A stretch of DNA of 16,825 nucleotides. Source: Desulfobacteraceae bacterium UBA2174. Its GTDB lineage: Bacteria > Desulfobacterota > Desulfobacteria > Desulfobacterales > UBA2174. Under the pieces are notes generated by a model, which saw nothing but the letters and a program-made list of their open reading frames with translations, was not told where the DNA came from and made no database searches. The position numbers and the translations under genes were made by a program. Every line of letters starts with the position of its first letter. Position 1 is the stretch's first letter. Location of the stretch: NCBI GenBank assembly GCA_002327445.1, contig DCWA01000031.1, forward strand, positions 676 through 17,500, written 5' to 3'. Below are positions 16,110-16,825 of the stretch, one piece after another.

Positions 16110-16825
16110 ATGCCCCACGTGCTGGATATTTTGGAGAAGAGAGGCTTTGTCGAGGCAAAGACCCACGAGAAGGAACTTTACGACTGGTTCGACAGCGACC
16201 AGCGGACCTGTTACGTGGGTTTCGATCCCACGGCATCGAGCCTGCACATCGGCCATTTGATTCCCGTCATGGCCTTGGCGCATATGCAGCGCTGCGGCCA
16301 TCGACCCATTGCCCTGGTGGGCGGCGGCACCGGTCTGGTGGGGGATCCCAGCGGAAAGACCGAGATGCGGCAGATTCTGACCGTTGACACGGTGCACGCC
16401 AACGCCGAGGCAATCAAGACCCAACTGGGCCGTTTCATCCGTTTTGACGAGGGGCGTGCCCTGCTGGTCAACAATGCGGATTGGCTCGCATCTCTCGGCT
16501 ACATCGATTTTCTGAGGGACATCGGAAAACACTTTTCCGTCAACCGGATGATCAAGGCGGAGAGCTACCGCATGCGGCTGGACTCCGAGGAGGGATTGAA
16601 CTTCATCGAGTTCAACTACATGCTCCTGCAAGCCTACGATTTTCTGGAGCTGTTCAAGCGCTGGGATTGTCGCTTGCAGATGGGTGGCAGCGATCAATGG
16701 GGCAACATCGTGGCCGGTATCGATCTGGTGCGCAAGGTGCGCCAGCAGCAGGCGTTCGGGATCACCTTCCAGTTGATCACCACCGCCAGCGGGGCCAAGA
16801 TGGGGAAAACCGCCGCCGGCGCCGT
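16110..16825 (+). CDS. tyrS: Tyrosyl-tRNA synthetase, N-terminal part (cut by window edge)
   Basis: The first 238 residues are present; the frame is open to the window end. It charges tRNA-Tyr with tyrosine. Class I signature 1 is H46IGH49 in SLHIGHL, with YVGFDPTASSLH before it. The tyrosine-pocket region MGGSDQWGNIVAG (191-203) is present, and the KMSKS-equivalent loop reads K230MGKT234, a known TyrRS variant. The anticodon-binding and S4 domains would lie beyond the window. ATG 16110 follows GAAGGTG at good spacing, 19 bases after the rny stop. Confidence 0.96.
   Translation, partial: MPHVLDILEKRGFVEAKTHEKELYDWFDSDQRTCYVGFDPTASSLHIGHLIPVMALAHMQRCGHRPIALVGGGTGLVGDPSGKTEMRQILTVDTVHANAEAIKTQLGRFIRFDEGRALLVNNADWLASLGYIDFLRDIGKHFSVNRMIKAESYRMRLDSEEGLNFIEFNYMLLQAYDFLELFKRWDCRLQMGGSDQWGNIVAGIDLVRKVRQQQAFGITFQLITTASGAKMGKTAAGA

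Noticed and set aside
14423..16111. A 562-codon open frame on the minus strand opposite rny.
   Set aside because: It is an antisense shadow of a clear RNase Y gene. The protein is His/Gly/Leu-rich with no recognisable domain, as expected from high-GC codon bias.

Overview
This window is a GC-rich, gene-dense chromosomal segment. Its gene content and order point to a Gram-negative bacterium of the Desulfobacterota (former Deltaproteobacteria), probably a Desulfobacterales-like sulfate reducer. The clues are a split F0F1 operon that starts with paired b'/b subunits and lacks a and c, an mreBCD-mrdA-rodA cluster, a zapB-zapA-6S RNA unit, and an RNase Y gene. The lineage is inferred from protein character and gene order, not from a search. 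Every gene I can support lies on the + strand. I see no insertion sequence, prophage, CRISPR array, tRNA or rRNA.

Layout. Positions 1-1390 hold the 3' end of an LD-carboxypeptidase gene (ldcA) and a serine hydrolase of the beta-lactamase/PBP-like fold, a likely peptidoglycan-recycling pair. Positions 1529-7166 are the rod-shape operon mreB, mreC, mreD, mrdA (PBP2), rodA. MreD and RodA start by 4-base overlap with the preceding gene. The mreB-mreC junction is instead a 122-base spacer with several hairpins. Positions 7189-13315 are an ATP synthase operon with its own near-consensus promoter and a GAAA-loop hairpin near the predicted 5' end of the mRNA: atpF', atpF, atpH, atpA, atpG, atpD, atpC. 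It ends in a strong intrinsic terminator.

Positions 13369-14426 form a small unit: a near-consensus sigma-70 promoter, zapB-like and zapA (both starting at TTG), then a strongly foldable non-coding stretch that I call 6S RNA (ssrS, about 14117-14310), a further stem-loop and an intrinsic terminator. Positions 14522-16090 encode RNase Y (rny). The 5' two thirds or so of tyrS (tyrosyl-tRNA synthetase) runs off the right edge.

How it works together. The left half builds and recycles the cell wall: MreB filaments position the MreC/MreD/PBP2/RodA elongasome, while LdcA and possibly the hydrolase process wall fragments. The middle supplies ATP. The right part combines Z-ring assembly factors with two global regulators of RNA metabolism, 6S RNA (RNA polymerase) and RNase Y (mRNA decay). 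Most of the window is conserved housekeeping DNA. The points most worth a second look are the 6S RNA locus, the structured mreB-mreC spacer, the cysteine-rich putative zinc site in PBP2, the atp leader hairpin and the signal-peptide-like start of AtpF.
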